A stretch of 64,000 nt of DNA, taken from Raphanus sativus. Lineage: Eukaryota; Streptophyta; Magnoliopsida; Brassicales; Brassicaceae. The notes under the pieces were generated by a model. It was not told the origin of the DNA. It was given only the letters and a program-made list of their open reading frames with translations, and did no database searches. Made by a program: the position numbers and the translations under genes. Position 1 is the stretch's first letter; each line of letters starts with the position of its first letter. The DNA lies in assembly GCF_000801105.2 (NCBI RefSeq), contig NC_079517.1:10292001-10356000 (forward strand), written 5' to 3'. Positions 11,791-22,549 of this stretch are shown one piece after another.

Positions 11791-12708
11791 AACTATAGAT
11801 TAGAAATTGGAAAAGAATAAATTTGTCAAATAAATCAACGGTGATAGTAATACCAATCGTACAAGTGTAGGTGACTGAGTCGGAGTAATATGAAATACAC
11901 ACATTAGTCAATATCCCTGAAAAATAGAAATGTAAGTGTTATTCTATTTCTTAAATGGTACAAAAATACAAGAAAGGATCCATATTATTTAGTTTGGTGA
12001 TTTGATGTGTTCTACCATTAATCAAGAAAAGAGTACTAATATACAACCATTAAATGTTGCGCAAAAAATTACAACCATTAAACATAATAGAACATGAAAC
12101 TAGTTTATTATTGATGGATGAACACGACAAAAAAAAGAGAAATATCGAAATTGAAGATCATAGCAGATTGTTCATTTTCATAGAAATAGTATAAAAATAC
12201 AAAAGTGAGAAGATACTATATCTGAAATACTATAGTAATCTTACATAAATAGTTGCACTAAAAATATTTACTATACTATAATTTTCTACATATCTTCTTT
12301 TTCCAGACATGACGACACATGCATTCACCGATCCAGAGTAACCTTTCTTCACAATACCAATAAAAATTTAAAATAAATAACAAAAAAATTCAAGATCAAC
12401 AACACGAAAATAACTCAAAATATAAATCGCGATATCACCTCTGTCGTTTTCTTCGGTGCCATATTTTCCTCCAAACCTTTCTCCTTCTTTGCTTTGAGAA
12501 AAAAATACCGTTTGTTTCGTAGATCTGAAAAGAAATTAAATCACCTTTCTCAAAGTCGACTACTAAAAAAATACTCAGAATAATGGGTGAACAAAAGATG
12601 ACCACAATTTAGTTTCTTGAAAGTTTTTGATGTGATTATTATTAATATTATTTTTTTTATTTTACAGGTTTTTCCGGTTACTTCCAAAGATAATATGTCA
12701 ATATTATA

Positions 12709-12917
12709 TTCCTTCTGTTTCATAATAAGTGTCACTCAAAGCTCATTTTCTAATTACACAAAGAGTGTCACTTTACAATTCCAATGTAAATTATACTAAT
12801 TTTCTAAAATACTATTGGTCAAAGATGTATAATTAATTACAACTTACATATATTTCAATAACTTTCTTAATTTGTGTGAAAAATGTCACAACGACACTCT
12901 TTAAGAAACGGAGGGAG
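12709..12917. mobile_element. Stowaway-like MITE with TA target duplication
   Basis: The left end TTCCTTCTGTTTC and right end (reversed) CTCCCTCCGTTTC are inverted repeats flanked by TA on both sides (12707-12708 and 12918-12919). Subterminal AGTGTCACT and GTGACA-like motifs are also mirrored. Length is 209 bp. Confidence 0.75.
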
Positions 12918-13658
12918 TATAAAGATAATATGTCAATATTTTTTTATTTGTTTAAACTTTAAAGTCTATACAGCGCAATTTCCCATTAATCAGTGAAGAA
13001 AGTGTCAACGTTCGGTTTTGCGTCCGAGTATTATCATGTCTCTCTGTCTCTATCCACGCGTTGTGGTTTGACTCAGTCCTTCACTTACAGCCTTTGTCGT
13101 GTCTATTTGGTTAAAAAAGCCAACGGAATCACTTGTGTACTCTTTCTTCTTCCACATACACATGGCTTCCACTGTCAAAAGTACACAACTTAGAAAAGCA
13201 TCTAAGATGTGAAAGGAGTATAAACAATTTCTTTATGTAACAAGATTAATTTATGAGTCTATTTATATTTTGTCATCTGGGTTTATATTGAAGAATAAAG
13301 TTTCAAAGGTTTTAAAAGCCCACAAAGCTAATACACATATGTAATATCAAACCTAAGACCAATAACCAGCCCAAACAAAAGAGGCATTAAAACACACAAG
13401 GAGTGACAACAAACTAATCCAAAAGCTTACAAACATAAGGATGATTAGCTGCAAGCCTGCAACATAAGATTGATTCCTATCTTGATATATGATCTCATAG
13501 CTCACATCCCAATACAAAAAATTGGTGTAACTGTAAACAAATTTCAACCACTAGAAAATGAAAAGAAGGATACGACGGGCCACACCCATCATCACCGTGA
13601 TCTGAAATCTGTAAACTTGGGCTTGAGGCCTACTACATTTGCGTTTTTAATTAATTAA

Positions 13659-14938
13659 CTAGATTTTGACCCGCGCTTTGAAAGCGCGGGTTTATTTTCC
13701 TTTATTTTTCTAAATTGACAAATATTTAGTTTAGTAAATGTCATATTTTCATATATTTATTTTTTTATAAAAAACTTAAGCTTTTTATCTTTCTTTATCG
13801 TGTTTCATTTTAAATGAGTATAGACCTGAGTACAATATCCGGACCCGAATAACCAACCCGAAACCGACCCGAAAATCAGGGTCCTGAACCCGATCTGACC
13901 CGGGGTAAATATCCGAATGAGTTCTAAATTGCTATATCCGAAGAACCGGTCTCAAACCTGACCCGAACCGAGAACCGAATGAGTACCCGAAGATATCCGA
14001 AATGTGAATATATATCTAAAATATATGTTATAGTTATATTTATAATTATTTTAATATTTTACATTAATATTATAAGTTAATTACAGTAGTTATTTTTGGT
14101 ACTTTGAGTATTTTTGGATAAAATATGATAGGTTGAATAAAAGTTTACCCAAAAAAACTGTATAGAATGAATATTTTGATTATTTTTGGTTACTTTTGAG
14201 TAATTTGGATACAAAATTTTGAACCGAATCTAATACTTTGGTTACTTTGAGTATAAATAACCAAACCCGTTTTAGATACTTTGGTTATTTGGTTATTTTT
14301 CATGTTTTTATGCATGAGAACCGAACCCACCAGGACCCGGAAAGATCCGACTCGAATCCGACCCGAAATTTTATAATACCCGAATGAGGTTTAATTTCAA
14401 AACCCGAAAAATCCGATACCCAAAAGAACCGATCCATACCCGAACGGGTACCCGAACGTCCAGGTCTAATGAGTATTTATGTTTAGAAAATTAAACTTTA
14501 TTTTTAATGAATTAAATTGGTATAACTCTGATAAATTAATTTTATTATGTGGTTAAATAAAAAAGTTATATAATTTTAGTAAAGATTTATACTTTTCAAT
14601 GAAAAATTCAATTTTTTATGAATGCTTAAATTATATTAAAAAAAGAAAAAACATAATAATTAAGTGATTAATTTTTGTTCACTACAAAAAATATTAAGAA
14701 TGGTTGAAAATAAATTATTTGAACTTGGAAAAAAAAGTAAGAATTGGATCTGATTTCTTAATCGGCTCAAATGGTCCAAGAGAGATCTGATGTGGGCAGT
14801 GGGCTGAATCAAAAAGAAAGACCCAATATAGATGTGTTATTGATATTACTTGATTACCCTTAATGAAATGTGCAATGTTAGTTAAAAAATGGTAATTTTA
14901 GTAAAAAGATCAATAGGATGCTGCTTTAATAGTATAGA
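13659..14938 (-). mobile_element. Helitron, non-autonomous (family 1, copy 1)
   Basis: On the minus strand the element starts TCTATACTATTAAAGCAGC and ends in a perfect 10-bp-stem hairpin (13670-13690, CCCGCGCTTT/AAAGCGCGGG) followed by TCAAAATCTAG. Flanks are A before the 5' TC and T after the 3' CTAG, the A|T insertion rule of Helitrons. The 5' part matches the element at 42154-43420. A nested segment with ACCCGACCCGAA-type repeats (about 13826-14468), opened and closed by AGACCTG/CAGGTCT, lies inside. There is no Rep/helicase coding. Confidence 0.85.
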
Positions 14939-15275
14939 TGAAGTATGAGTGTTACAAAAGAAAATATTGTTTCTTTTAATCCGGACATTATTAATTTTTA
15001 TAATGACGTTGTAAACAAGATATTACCTACTACAATATACTACTGTCCCCTTTCATCAGTTGTCGCAGGTGACATGAGTTCGGTGGGTGAACTAGATATG
15101 GATGTCTCCAGAGAAAATATCTGATTCTTTCTGATATGGTTTGGTAGTCTAGCTCAACAGAGTAATGTCATTAGGTCGTCAGAACTGATGAGGAGTTGTT
15201 AGAGAAAACAATCATTTGATTTTATCAAAAAAAAAAGAAAACAATCATTTGATAGATTGATGTTCTAGTTGTTAA

Positions 15276-16547
15276 GGGTATCTCCGATCACTAATAATAT
15301 TTTAATGTCAAAACTAGTTATTTAGTATAGTTTTAACATTAATTTTTTTTTCCAACCATAATACTAAACTTCAGAATTTTTTTTTATCTCTATTATTCGT
15401 GTCGTGCTTTTTCAGACTCAAACAAAATATAAATATTAAATACGACTTAAAATAAAAATTAATTTAAATTATATACCTGAATTCTCAGCTGTGTGTATAA
15501 AGCTACATTGACTAACATCACGTTAGTCAAGCGTTATCTTAATAAAATGACATCGTTCAGTAGTAGAGAAAAACTTGAAAAAATTACACTTACTGCAGAT
15601 CAAACCCTGATCCCGCAGATATCATGCATACCATTGTGATACGACAATTCTATGGTTTACTCATCAGATTTGAAACATATGTAGATTATGTACATATATT
15701 ATAAGAAAAATTATTTATGTTTACACATTTTGAAAATAATATTTTCATAAATTATTCAACCTAATTTAAAATAATATTTCTCAAATAGTCATATAGTTCT
15801 AAATATTTAAATTTAAATAATCTATATATAAAACTGATTACAATTTTTTTTCTTAAAAATCAAAATTTATTTTTTCAAAATAAACACTGTAAACAAATCT
15901 AAATAAAATTATATAAACATAAAATTCATAGATTGTAATCACTTTTATATATAGATTATTTAAATTTAAATATTTGAAATAAAGAAATTTTTATCTTATA
16001 ATATGTGTACACAAATTACATATGTTTTAAATTTAATAAGCAAACAAAAAAATTGTCGTAGCAAAGTGATAAATAAGTTTGCATGATATCTGTAGGACCG
16101 AAGTTTGATCCGCAACAAGTACAATTTTTTCAAGATTTTCTCTATTACAAAACATCATCTTTTTGTTTAAGATAACGATTGACTAACCTAATGTAAGTCA
16201 AGATAGTTTTATGCATACGATTGAGAATTCATGTATATAATTCAAATTAGTTTTTAGTTTAGGTCGTATTTGGTACTTATATATTGTTTGGATCTGAAAA
16301 TTATTTTATAATATTATGTTTATTTATTTGTTTGGAATTTCTTTAATTGTTTTTATTAATATAATAATTAAATAGTATTTTAGTGAAGTGAAATGTGTTT
16401 TAGTGTGGTGAATAGTGTCACACCAAATTTGGTGTGAAATTATAGTATTGGATTAAAATAGTGTGATTTTGGTAATTGGATTGGAGAAGATTTCGGTGTA
16501 AAAATTACATTAAAATGATGTTTTGCAGTTGAATTGGAGATGATCTT
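15276..16547. mobile_element. Foldback/hairpin element, TATCTCC-type ends
   Basis: A long inverted repeat occupies about 15437-16275. The left arm TAAATACGACTTAAA pairs with TTTAGGTCGTATTTGG on the right. CTTGAAAAAATTACACTT pairs with AAGTACAATTTTTTCAAG, and AGATATCATGCAT pairs with TGCATGATATCT. The arms are about 350-420 bp, with small internal indels. Outer ends GGGTATCTCCGATCAC and, reversed, AAGATCATCTCCAATTC suggest a Harbinger-like boundary with TTAA-like flanks. No coding sequence is seen. Confidence 0.65.
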
Positions 16548-16554
16548 TAACGTT

Positions 16555-16575
16555 ACAGCAAAGAAAAAATCAGAC

Positions 16576-16608
<33 letters not shown>

Positions 16609-16610
16609 AA
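16555..16610. repeat. (TA)n microsatellite
   Basis: An ATATATATATATGTATATATATATATATA run. Similar TA runs occur near 22270 and 54005. Confidence 0.8.
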
Positions 16611-17048
16611 CAACAAATGAAGCTTTCGATAATGATTTGTCTTCTGTGAATGTACCAGAAAATAGAGGCTTGCATTTCATTACAGGACTAGAAACTGTGA
16701 TTGAAGTGAAAATGAATGTTTGTTATAGTTAATGATGAGTTAATGAACCATTATAGTTATATATTCAAAAAAGAATTTAAGATAGATCTTAGCTTGTAAA
16801 ACAAGTTTTTTTTTAACATTTGCACAAAAAAATTTGTTATGTTTTTTTTGGGGGATTTTCAAGAGTTCTGATTTAGAAATGTTTTTTTTTTGATAAATGA
16901 GATTTTAGAAATGTTATTACAATAGATAACATTTCAGCGTTTTTCTATCTTATTTTAATTTTTCTTTTAAAATTTTGAAATATTTTGTTAGATACTTCTA
17001 ACGTTTTGTATTAAAAAAAAGATTCTTCTAACGTTTTACCTCTGAACA

Positions 17049-17560
17049 GTTGCTGACTTTGGTCTTCCTCGGAGCAACCATAGGACGTCGATAACTATAA
17101 AGACCGGAAGGGGAACTACCTAAAACATGAATTCTTATCAATTTAATACCTCTTTTGTTATGAAATCAATTCTCTCATTGCTGTTTATCTGTTCTGCAGT
17201 ATCAATGGATGGCACCAGAAGCAGGGGCGGACCGAGAGGGTGACGTACGGGTCACGTGCCCCCGACTAACTTTTTATTTTTCTTAACAAATATTATAAAG
17301 TCTATAAATATGCACCCAACCTAAAACTTATATATAGTGAAAAAAAGATTTGTGTCCCTAACTTAGTTTGTTTCTAGATCCGCCCCTGACCAGAAGTACT
17401 TAGAAATGAGGTTGCTGATGAAAAGTATAATCTAAATTTCTACTTGGTTAGATTGTTATGCTTATTGCTAATATCGCTGTTCATCTGTTTTGCAGTCTCA
17501 ATGGATGGCACCAGAAGTGTTTCGAAATGAGGCTGCTGATGAAAAGTATATTCTAAAATT
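17049..17560 (+). pseudogene. Raf-like/PAS-type protein kinase, shredded exons
   Basis: A first exon remnant (17049 to about 17122) translates VADFGLPRSNHRTS, the kinase DFG loop, and reaches a stop. The next exon encodes QWMAPEV-RNE-ADEKY, the activation-segment APE region of plant Raf-like (CTR1-type) kinases. This exon is present twice: one copy starts at 17200 and is split by a hAT MITE, the other starts at 17495 and is uninterrupted. Both are preceded by near-identical TGTTxTGCAG acceptors. Neither copy continues into the DVYSFG segment, and no N-terminal exons are found. A kinase of this type is the expected neighbour between the GT17 and NPH3 genes in Arabidopsis (recalled), so this is probably its relict. 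Confidence 0.75.
17222..17398. mobile_element. hAT-type MITE inside the kinase exon
   Basis: The ends CAGGGGCGGACC and, reversed, CAGGGGCGGATC are hAT-like inverted repeats. The 8-bp target duplication ACCAGAAG is perfect (17214-17221 and 17399-17406). Removing the element and one repeat restores the WMAPEV reading frame, so the host sequence is a kinase exon. Length is 177 bp. Confidence 0.93.
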
Positions 17561-17599
17561 CTACTTGGTTAAATTGTTATGTTTATTGCTAATCTATTT

Positions 17600-18067
17600 A
17601 TATAAAGAAACGTTTTCTTCTCTCCTGGGCGTCCACATAAGAATCCAGCGTGGAAACTCGACTCACACAGTTTTGACACGTGTCCCGTACGGCTTAAACT
17701 CAGCGTTTCATTTAAGTGTGATTCGTAATGGGCTTTTCGGTGATTTAGACATTGGGCTCTAGGTTTGGTCATTCTTTTCAGCCCGTGAACATGTGATTCC
17801 CACTTTAACCCCTAATCGCTGGATCAAGCTTTGCCCCGCGTCTCTCCCTTTCCTTCGACTGCGACACCTGAGTTCCCTTCACCTGTATGAAACGGGCGGA
17901 GGTGTAACTTCGTGTTTATTCCAATCGATTCAGACACCCACTACACGGTATTCAATGCACCGTTGGTGTCACGGAGGCGGTGTGAAGTCCGTATAAATAT
18001 GTGAGTACTTCTCATTTCGAACTCATCCTCTACTTCTATCTCTTGCAATATACTGATTTGTGTTGTT
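17600..18067 (+). promoter_or_regulatory. Promoter-like segment with TATA box
   Basis: This stretch is more GC-rich than its surroundings and ends with TATAAATAT at 17992-18000, about 70 bp upstream of an ATG at 18068. A CTCATCCTCTACTTCTATC leader-like sequence follows. An ACACGTGTC palindrome lies near 17676. It looks like the promoter of the RPA-like fragment that follows. Confidence 0.45.
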
Positions 18068-18160
18068 ATGGCTATTTCTAAAGTTTTCATCTCCGACTTG
18101 AAGTACGGCAGTTGCTCCTCCGTAACGCTCGGCTGCTGGTCGACGTGAATGTAAAGTTCG
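18068..18160 (+). pseudogene. RPA/OB-fold (DUF223-type) protein N terminus, frameshifted
   Basis: The frame reads MAISKVFISDLKYGSCSS and then stops after 26 codons. The start resembles crucifer replication protein A-like, DUF223-type OB-fold proteins that begin with K-VFISDLK-G-CSS. In the +1 frame the next bases read ARLLVDVNVK, close to the ARLLxxWxxRNVK continuation, which implies a frameshift plus a small loss. The rest of the OB domain is absent. This assignment rests on a short match. Confidence 0.5.
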
Positions 18161-18326
18161 TTTCTTTGTTTTTTTTTCAGGTAATCATTCCGGTAGATTT
18201 CTCATTGTTTATTGATACTAAGATATATCTAATCTGTTTCTTATTTTTTATTTTTTATACTCTTCTCGATTCCTTAAGAGATGATTGATTGTTTTAACTA
18301 CAAAAATTATTGCTGCAAATCTGCAG

Positions 18327-19466
18327 TGATGTGTCTGGCTCTTGAAGGGTCAAGGATCTTGAAGGAGAAGACGTTTTAAAGTCAGAGTTTTGCGCAGATA
18401 TTTTTGACAATGTCCGGCTTGGTTATCACATCGATGAAGAGCATCCTGTTAAGGCTAAGAACGGGGTAAATAACAATCATCAAACTCTTCTTTTAGAGTG
18501 TTATGCTGACAGGTGTTATGTCTTTGGAGACATGATCTGTCTGACTTTTAGGTTTGTTCATGTCTTAGCTTTAGATTTGTTCAGATGTTATAGCTCTGGG
18601 TTCCTTTTAGAAAGTTTGAATTTTTGCTTGAAATTGAAAATTTGGTGATGATTCTGCACACCTCATGTGTCTTCTTATCAGATGAGTCCTTTTAACAGCC
18701 TTATAAATCCTGTTTGGGGTCTTTCGATAAATTGAGTATTTGTCATTAGCTGGTAATCGCTAAATTAGTTTATCTTTCACGATCCAACTCATACTTATTT
18801 GTTTTATATTAAACAGCGTTGAAAAAGTGATCTTTGTTCTCTCTCAGGTCTAACCTGTATGAACAAAGAGGGTGGGATTGGATATAGTCAGCCATGTACG
18901 ATGCAACATGTGAACTTCTTTAAGATATCCTTTCTACTTTTTCTGTTTTGATCTGAAAACAGAAAAAAAAAATTACTCTGGAGTAGTAATTTCTAAATAT
19001 TGTCTTTTTTTTTTTGGTGTGTCAGGTTCTGTTCTGTGGGTGAGAAGAATGGGATCGATACACATCGTCGTTTCTGTGCTTCACTACGTGAGCGAAGTAA
19101 GGTGGATCAGTGATGAATTACCCGGTCTACTTCTGTCTCCATTTAATAGTATATTTGGAGACACTGCAAATAGTCTCTATTTAATAGCTCCATTTACTAG
19201 CATCACCTCCATACCTTATCAAAATCGAGAGAGTGACTTATCTACATGGGAGGTATTAGAAGTACACCATCATCATGTAACAACATATATCCTAAATTTC
19301 ACTTCCTGTACTGCAATAATTTTTTTACTCTCCCTTTTCTCAGGTTATCGTGGTGCTAACTTATCTGGATACTTATAAGGAGAGTTCGCCAGCTAAGTGG
19401 CAGGAGAAAATGTGTTCGGCAAATATGTACTACTTAGAAGAGTACCTAAATGATATCAACTATTAA
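18327..19466 (+). pseudogene. Unrecognised multi-exon gene relict
   Basis: Coding-like pieces with splice borders are visible. Exon 18327-18465 includes FDNVRLGYHIDEEHPVK, but its frame opens after a stop. A piece at about 18849-18930 reads NLYEQRGWDWI, then a stop. Exon 19026-19096 reads FCSVGEKNGIDTHRRFC. Exon 19344-19466 reads VIVVLTYLDTYKESSPAKW and ends in TAA. Introns carry GT and AG ends, so this is a genomic rather than a processed copy. I do not recognise the family. It may continue the RPA-like fragment upstream or be an unrelated gene. Confidence 0.4.
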
Positions 19467-20612
19467 AAACTCTCTAGACCGATAGCTTTAACTCATGAGA
19501 TTGGCCAGTTTTGAGCCGAATGTAATTAATAACAGATGAGTGTCGTCTTTTAACTTTTACAGATCATAGAGGACAATAGACTTTTTAGTAAATCTCCAAA
19601 CGGTCAGAACTCAGAAGAAAGAAGGAAGATCCTTTTATTGATGCTGAATGCTGCAACATTTTTATCTTTCTTAATTTTTCTTTGATTACTGATCAACTAA
19701 GAATAGAATATTAGGAAGATGGCATTAGACCAACACATGGTGAAAGGAAACAAAATAAAAGAAACTTAGGGATATGCTTTTTTAGCAAAAATAGTAATCA
19801 AAGTATTTATTTTACAGAGAGAAATCTCTCAAAGTTTTTCTTAAATGATATAAAACTAATAAACTTAATTACCAGATATTAAGTATGAATCATGGGCTAA
19901 AAGACATAAATCGGAATATAGAAGTTGACTTCATAAAAAAAAACTAATTTTCCATTGGAATAGATATAAGTTGAAGAAACTTCATTAACCTTCTTTTTTT
20001 ATGACATCTCTGCTTTTAGATTCTCCAAAGATTACAACTTCATTACCAGTTTATGTGTTGCAAAAAAAAAATTCTCCAAAGAATTTCATATTTCCTTGGG
20101 CTTTGGCCTTTACAAACTCAAAAAAGATTGTTTAATGTTTTAGTATCAAGACCTGCAGATTATGCTGGGCCTATCTTTGTTATGACCATAATTTTGGTAA
20201 GATATATATGCATGTGTTCCTTAATAATCCCATAGAAGTCTCTACTCAGAATCACAGCATACAAAATGCTCTAATGTATTATAACTACAACTGGAATACA
20301 CCGCAATCTACAGCTACAAAATACAGAGACTTACCTTCTAATGCTGATAAATGATAAACTTAGAAAATTTTATGGGGGGAATTAGTTTCAAGTAGAAATA
20401 TATATGTCAGAAGCAAATTTCTCTTACATTTTAAAGGTGGTTTCATGGATTTTTTATTTCATAAAGTAAAGTGAGTTGAAAGTGAAATGAGATAAAGGTG
20501 AAAATTATATTCTGCCAAATGGTTTAAGCAAAGTAAAATTTGGATTTTTTGTCTCGCTTCTTAAGTAGGTCTTTCTTAATCAACTTAGAAATTCTTACAC
20601 TGCATCACTCTA
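19467..20612. other. Intergenic, no feature recognised
   Basis: AT-rich DNA with only short chance frames. No gene, RNA or clear repeat boundary was found. Confidence 0.5.
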
Positions 20613-21732
20613 TCTTCCTATAAAACCAAGTTAATAAACAGCTCTTCCACCTCCACGAATGTTCCTTCCATCCTGAACCGAGCATACGTAAATATCACCA
20701 TCCTCTTAGCTTCTAACATTAGTTTCAACACGGTTGCCACTGTTGTCATATTGAATATACTAATGCCAAAAATAGACATGGGCATATAAAAACCAAAACA
20801 AAGCAGAATCGGAAAATCTAATCCAGACCGAAAATAGATTCTATGTCATGTTGTTGAAATCTTATAAGAGATTATATTCCAATTTATTTGGTTGTAAATA
20901 TTTTTCTAACCTATATAAACAAAATTTTAAAAACTAAAATGACTAAAAATAAAAATTTCTTTTACAACAATATTTGACAAATAAAAAACATACAGAAATG
21001 TGCAAAATAAAGATATAGTTTACGCTATATAAATAGATTTAAAATCTCGGTAAACCATGTAAAAGTTTCAGTATTTCGGTAATGAAAATACAAATAGGAC
21101 CAATTTTTACCATTGGGTCTTCCAAATCTTGACAACAAAAACATCTTGGTAGCTGATCTCAAATGAAACATATAAACAATTATGAATTTTTTTCCCCATC
21201 TGAAATCCTATGTTTAAGAATTAAGATCAAGTAAGAAATGGTCTAGAGATGCTCATATTTGTTTATAACAAACAATAAAGCTTATTTTACCAAGACCAAG
21301 TATCACCCGACAATAAATTTAAGAAATAAGATCGATGTACATCAGGAACAACATTCCCAACCTAAAAACACCATTTCTAATCCAATTGGATGGTTAATGT
21401 TTTAATTGCCAGTTTATCATCAAGGTTGAGATTATGCAGAGTCTTTACGGCTTCCAAGAACCTCAAAAAGAGTCATATACATTAGTTGTTAGATACAAAT
21501 TATTCAACTGAGAATGATATAGCAACTCAGTTATAGTGATGCCATAGAAGTAAAAAGTCAAAAAGAATTACTTACAAACAAACTAAGGAACGACTTAAAT
21601 TAGTAAAATAGTATATCTCACACATAATTTTTGTAAAGGTGAACCTAAAATACAAACCACAAAATTATAAAAAATATAATAACCTAAATCATAAATAAAG
21701 TATATCCCGTCCGTAGGGCGGACCGACCCTAG
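20613..21732 (+). mobile_element. Probable Helitron; clear 3' end, tentative 5' end
   Basis: The 3' end is convincing: hairpin GTCCG/CGGAC (21709-21723), then CGACCCTAG followed by T at 21733. The 5' end is tentatively TCTTCCTATAAAACCAAG after A at 20612. The interior is non-coding and AT-rich. Confidence 0.55.
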
Positions 21733-21926
21733 TATTGCATTAAACTCTAACGATGATCGTCGTACTCTCTAATTGGCAGATCTTATATTGATACATACTA
21801 TTAATATGCATCTAGTTTCCATCAACCCTATAGAGAAGATGTATCAGTTTAGTAAGTTGGAAACCAGACTACCCATTTTTGCTATTGTAATATTTTTTGC
21901 AAAACAATAATGTGAATTGTGTTGCC

Positions 21927-22541
21927 CAGAGCCGTGCCTATGGTTTAATGAAAAAGGCATTTGCCTTAGGCCTCCAAATAATATATAGATTTTAGGGCCC
22001 TTTCAGTCAATAACTTATTTATGGTATAGTGGTTAAAGAATTTTTGTACGAGGGTGTCAACTTAAGTATCAGTCAATGTTTCTATAGTTGTTAGTTTGTT
22101 ACCTAGAGTTCCTATGATTTGTACCATATATTTTAAAGGTTACTAAGATTTTCTTTTGCCACACATTGTTTTCTACTATTTCGTATGTTTTTTCAATAAA
22201 AAATTATGTATGTAGAAGAAAGAACTTATTAATACTATTATGTAACCTAAACTTATAATGTTTTGCGATATATATATATATATATATAAAGGTTTCTTTA
22301 AATTTTAGTTTTTTTTGCCACAAATTTGTTTTCTGTGATTTTTATTTGTTCATAAAGTTTATAAAATTGGTGTATGAAGAAACAAAAACATTTATGTAAG
22401 ATATTTTTTCTATAATTTTTTTATAAGTTATATACCATCTCAAGTTAAATTATGAATATTACTGTTAATTTAAAACTATAAGAATAAATGCTTTAAAAGA
22501 TTTTTTTGCCTTAGGCCCCCTAAAATGTTCGCACGGCACTG
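21927..22541. mobile_element. hAT-like non-autonomous element
   Basis: The left end is CAGAGCCGTGCCTA and the right end reversed is CAGTGCCGTGCGAAC. Flanking octamers GTGTTGCC (21919-21926) and GTGTTGCT (22542-22549) differ by one base, fitting an 8-bp hAT target duplication. Subterminal TTTTGCCTTAGGCC-type motifs occur at both ends. Length is 615 bp, with a (TA)n run inside. Confidence 0.8.
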
Positions 22542-22549
22542 GTGTTGCT

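Larger units (their letters stand above)
8369..12984. mobile_element. Probable Mutator-like insertion with telomere-like repeats
   Basis: Comparison with copy 1 of the duplicated block shows that this 4.6-kb segment is extra. It is flanked by ATTAATCAA (8360-8368) and ATTAATCAG (12985-12993), a 9-bp target duplication with one mismatch. Its ends are similar in inverted orientation: GAGAAATTTTTCG and, reversed, GGGAAATTGCGC. It contains nested MITEs at 8392-9082 and 12709-12917 and the telomere-like arrays. A minus-strand start reading MAPKKTTE near 12460 may be a remnant of its gene. No transposase is recognised. Confidence 0.5.
7904..13473. repeat. Upstream region of GT17 gene, copy 2, split by transposons
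   Basis: This is homologous to 6341-7126. It runs 7904-8058, then a 226-bp MITE (8059-8284), then 8285-8368, then an insertion of about 4.6 kb (8369-12984), then 12985-13473. No GT17 coding exon accompanies it, so only upstream DNA was duplicated. The conserved CCACGCGTTG and TTGACTCAGTCC segment persists near 13060, but the G-box has decayed. Confidence 0.8.

Noticed and set aside
12440..12465. Minus-strand start reading MAPKKTTE
   Set aside because: Only eight codons before a possible donor; no continuation found. Mentioned only as a possible remnant.
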